Shown piece by piece: positions 5,001 through 6,505 of a stretch of 6,505 nucleotides of DNA. A program made the translations under genes and the position numbers. The notes under the pieces are model-generated. The model was not told the DNA's origin. It saw only the letters and a program-made list of their open reading frames with translations, and made no database searches. Origin of the DNA: an uncultured Desulfomonile sp. (GTDB lineage Bacteria > Desulfobacterota > Desulfomonilia > Desulfomonilales > Desulfomonilaceae); the NCBI GenBank assembly GCA_937915285.1, contig CALDNG010000366.1, positions 1-6,505 of the forward strand, in the 5' to 3' direction. How positions within the stretch are numbered: the stretch's first letter is position 1; every line of letters starts with the position of its first letter.

Positions 5001-6505
5001 AGGTTCAGCAAACCCCAGGTCCGCTACCTGTCCGATGGCCATGATGACCGTATCGGCCTGTATGCCCATGGAACATTCGTCATCAAAGCCAGGGTTGAAT
5101 TTTCCCTCCTCATCAAATACGCATACGCATTTTTTGAAGCATACCCCCTGGATTTGGCCAGCAGACTCTGTAAGTGTGACATCCATGGGGCCCCAGCAGT
5201 TTTCGATAAGAACGCCTTCTTTCTCGGCCTCTTCAATTTCCCACGCATGGGCAGGCATTTCATGGCGATCCTCAAGACAAACCAGGTGAACTTCCTCGGC
5301 GCCTATCCTCTTGAGGACACGAGCTGTATCTATGGCAACGTTTCCACCGCCGATTACAACAGCCTTTTTGATGCCGTCGAATTTCTTTCCAAGGGCCTGG
5401 TCTCTGAGGAAATCTACACCCTGCATTACTCCCTGGGATTCTGTTCCCGGTAGGGACAGCTTGGCCCCCTCTGAGCATCCGATGCCAAGGTAAATCGCCT
5501 TATAGCCTTCTTCCCTAAGACTCTCTATGGTGACGTCCTTGCCCAGGGCTGTATTGGTCTTTACCTCGACCCCCAGGCTCAGGATGTGATTGATTTCCTT
5601 GTCCAGCAATTCGCGTGGCAGTCTATACTCGGGGATACCCACCCTTAGCCAGCCGCCCAGCACCGGGCCGGCCTCAAAGATGGTGACCTTGTAACCGTTT
5701 AGCGCAGAATAATAAGCAGCCGACAGACCTGAAGGGCCTGACCCGATTATGGCTATTTTGTCTTCCCTTGGCACTATTTCGGGTATGGTCAAGGTGGAGT
5801 AGTCAACCTGATCGGCCGCGAATCTTTTCAATCTGCATATGGAGATCGGAGCGTCTTTCTCGCCACGTCTGCAGGCTGTCTCACATGGATGTGGACAGAC
5901 GCGTCCGAGGACCCCTGGCAGGGGCAGATTCTTGTATATTAATTCGACTGCTTCCTTGTACTTGCCCTTGCTGATTAGGGCTACGTAGCCCTGAACATTG
6001 ATATGGGCCGGGCATGTGGCGACGCATGGCGCCCTGTCTCCCTTGTCTATGACAAAAGTCTGAGGAATAGTCTGAGGAAACAATCTGTAGGTAGCTGATC
6101 TCTTGCTCAATTCCTGATCAAACTGGTTCGGCAGCTTGACTGGGCAAGCCGTGGCGCAATCACCGCAGGCTTTGCAGCGATCTTTCCTTACATATCGTGC
6201 CTTTTGACGAACCTTGACATTGAAATGCCCTACATTACCTTGTATATCCGCAAATTCACTGTAAGACAGTAATTCAATGTTTGGATTCTGGCCAACAGTG
6301 ACCAGCTTGGTCGAGAAAATGCAGGTGGAGCAGTCATTAGTGGGGAAGGTCTTGTCTAGCTGGGCCATACGTCCACCGATACCGGTCTGGCTCTCGACCA
6401 GATAGACTTTATAGCCTGATTCCGCCAAGTCTAATGAAGCCTGGACCCCCGCAATTCCGCCTCCGACGACGAGGGCGGCGCCTACTACGTCCTTCGGTTG
6501 GGCCA
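2067..6505 (-). CDS. hdrA: Giant HdrA-like flavoprotein: HdrA core with GltD/NfnB-like insert, fused to a second HdrA core
   Basis: This is the FAD and iron-sulfur core subunit of an Hdr complex, cytoplasmic, about 1,479 residues against about 650 for a simple HdrA. Residues are numbered from the NTG codon at the right edge, taken as the start and missing its first base. Core 1: FAD motif GGGIAG at 15-20, Cys59/Cys62, and one ferredoxin motif at Cys111, 114, 117 and 121. Insert, about 155-640: a GltD/NfnB-like module with Cys161, 165, 204, 208 and 212, FAD motif GSGPSG at 255-260, nucleotide motif GGGNVAIDTAR at 386-396, and a second FAD motif around GVFAGGDVVTG at 526-536. A six-cysteine motif follows at 621-637. 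Core 1 then resumes, with Cys721, 734, 738 and 739 (QCVGSR...CC). Core 2, from about 922: N-terminal HdrA domain with Cys928, 930, 963, 967 and 988, FAD motif GGGVAG at 1067-1072, and QCVGSR...CC cysteines at 1217-1233. The C-terminus has two ferredoxin motifs at Cys1412-1422 and Cys1442-1452. It ends at TAG 2069-2067. HdrA carries the bifurcating flavin; here an NAD(P)H site appears fused in. The family call is secure; the reaction direction and partners are inferred. Confidence 0.93.
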   Translation of the reverse strand, partial: AQPKDVVGAALVVGGGIAGVQASLDLAESGYKVYLVESQTGIGGRMAQLDKTFPTNDCSTCIFSTKLVTVGQNPNIELLSYSEFADIQGNVGHFNVKVRQKARYVRKDRCKACGDCATACPVKLPNQFDQELSKRSATYRLFPQTIPQTFVIDKGDRAPCVATCPAHINVQGYVALISKGKYKEAVELIYKNLPLPGVLGRVCPHPCETACRRGEKDAPISICRLKRFAADQVDYSTLTIPEIVPREDKIAIIGSGPSGLSAAYYSALNGYKVTIFEAGPVLGGWLRVGIPEYRLPRELLDKEINHILSLGVEVKTNTALGKDVTIESLREEGYKAIYLGIGCSEGAKLSLPGTESQGVMQGVDFLRDQALGKKFDGIKKAVVIGGGNVAIDTARVLKRIGAEEVHLVCLEDRHEMPAHAWEIEEAEKEGVLIENCWGPMDVTLTESAGQIQGVCFKKCVCVFDEEGKFNPGFDDECSMGIQADTVIMAIGQVADLGFAEPSGISTIANRRLQVDPVTLETTLKGVFAGGDVVTGPSMVVKAVAAGKEAAESMHRHINGWDMTAYRPVTFPENPQYPPIPEMKAEKRAVAPEISVAQRKSFDEIELAFPEEEALREANRCLNCGVCSECMECVKACPAQAIDHFMEEEILEFDVGTVILTTGYEMLDPTKVRGEFSYGTAANVVTNMEFERILSASGPNAGEVKRPSDGHHPKKVAWIQCVGSRDPQKGMPHCSSICCMASIKEAVIAKEHDPNIEPTIFYMDIRAYGKDFDAYYERAKNSGTVRFVRSMVSRVIEDPLTNNLHITYLDETQNLITETFDMVVLAVGLKTSEESIELAKQLGIELDNSAFCSTSSFEPVQTNRDGIFVAGMFQGPKDIPQTVMEASAAAGASSRLLYPARNTLATKQEFPPQRDVSGEEPRIGVFICRCGINIANVVDVPKVVEHVKTLPNVVYADEKLFTCSQDCQEQFLDIIKEHNLNRVVVSSCSPRTHEPMFQLTMEKAGLNPYLFTMTNIRDQCSWVHATHKPDATIKAMDLSRMAIARARLLRPLQKSKMEVVPNALVIGGGVAGMTSAANLADQGFKVFLVEQGDGLGGNAKSIEKTIHGEMVKPFVEELTSRVEKHPKIEIFKNSEFGDMSGHVGHFKGKIAKLTNGSEPTEIEFGAAIIATGALESKPTEYLYGEHKAVETQHSLEERILAGDPSLKKIKNAVFIQCVGSRCEERPYCSKICCAGSVRLAERLKELSPDAKVYVLYRDLRTYGLLEKYYAESRRAGTIFIRFDTDAKPIVEASGDRVLVKVRDMALDQEITIPADLLTLAAAIQPAETNHKIGRQFKVTVNSYGYFVEAHMKLRPVDFTTEGVFLAGLSHYPKPIDESIAQATAAAQRASILLSQEKMTFPGVISKVDPNKCAVCLTCVRLCPYGAPFINEDHKAEIVPALCQGCGICASVCPGNAIDLSHFRDDQVFSEIDALLGEAS

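Noticed and set aside
4779..5453. Plus-strand frames of 224 residues (4779-5453) and 156 residues (4819-5289) inside hdrA
   Set aside because: Both are antisense to the GltD-like module, whose motifs are unmistakable. The antisense products show no coherent domain, so they are shadows of hdrA codon bias.
2067..6505. Possible frameshift or chimera of two neighbouring genes (gltD-like plus hdrA)
   Set aside because: The frame is open without interruption. The HdrA core resumes after the insert with its normal motifs in order, and the insert boundaries fall at ferredoxin motifs, which is more consistent with a real fusion than a sequencing artefact.

Overview
The window carries a heterodisulfide reductase-type (Hdr) operon on the minus strand, read right to left as hdrA, hdrC, hdrB, followed by the start of an unrelated-looking exported protein gene. 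The protein set and the composite HdrA architecture resemble those of strictly anaerobic, energy-limited bacteria of the Desulfobacterota (former Deltaproteobacteria: sulfate reducers and syntrophs). Methanogens are less likely, because their HdrA is about half this size and lacks the inserted module. The host assignment is an inference from protein style; no phylogenetic marker is present.

Region by region. Positions 6505-2067 (minus) encode a giant HdrA of about 1,479 residues, cut by at most one base of a likely start codon at the right edge. It contains two HdrA cores in tandem. A complete GltD/NfnB-like NAD(P)H:flavin module lies between the two ferredoxin motifs of the first core. Positions 2066-1884 hold a strong intercistronic inverted repeat and a purine-rich leader. 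Positions 1883-1335 encode HdrC, a protein with two [4Fe-4S] clusters. Positions 1334-1253 hold a terminator-like hairpin with a UUCG loop and a T7 tract. Positions 1252-401 encode HdrB with two complete CCG domains. Positions 400-308 have small overlapping dyads and a possible promoter. Positions 307-1 encode the first 102 residues of a signal-peptide-bearing protein that runs off the left edge.

How the parts may work together (inference from family knowledge): in known HdrABC complexes, HdrA holds the bifurcating FAD, HdrC relays electrons through two [4Fe-4S] clusters, and HdrB reduces a disulfide-type or other acceptor at noncubane clusters. Electrons normally enter HdrA through a separate partner such as MvhD-hydrogenase or FloxABCD. 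Here the fused GltD-like module gives HdrA its own pyridine-nucleotide site. The complex may therefore oxidise NAD(P)H (or reduce NAD(P)+) directly and couple this to ferredoxin and to the HdrB acceptor. The residues after the second beta strand of its nucleotide fold lack the usual Arg pair, which hints at NADH over NADPH. The physiological HdrB substrate cannot be told from this window. I saw no tRNA, rRNA, CRISPR array, insertion sequence or other mobile element.
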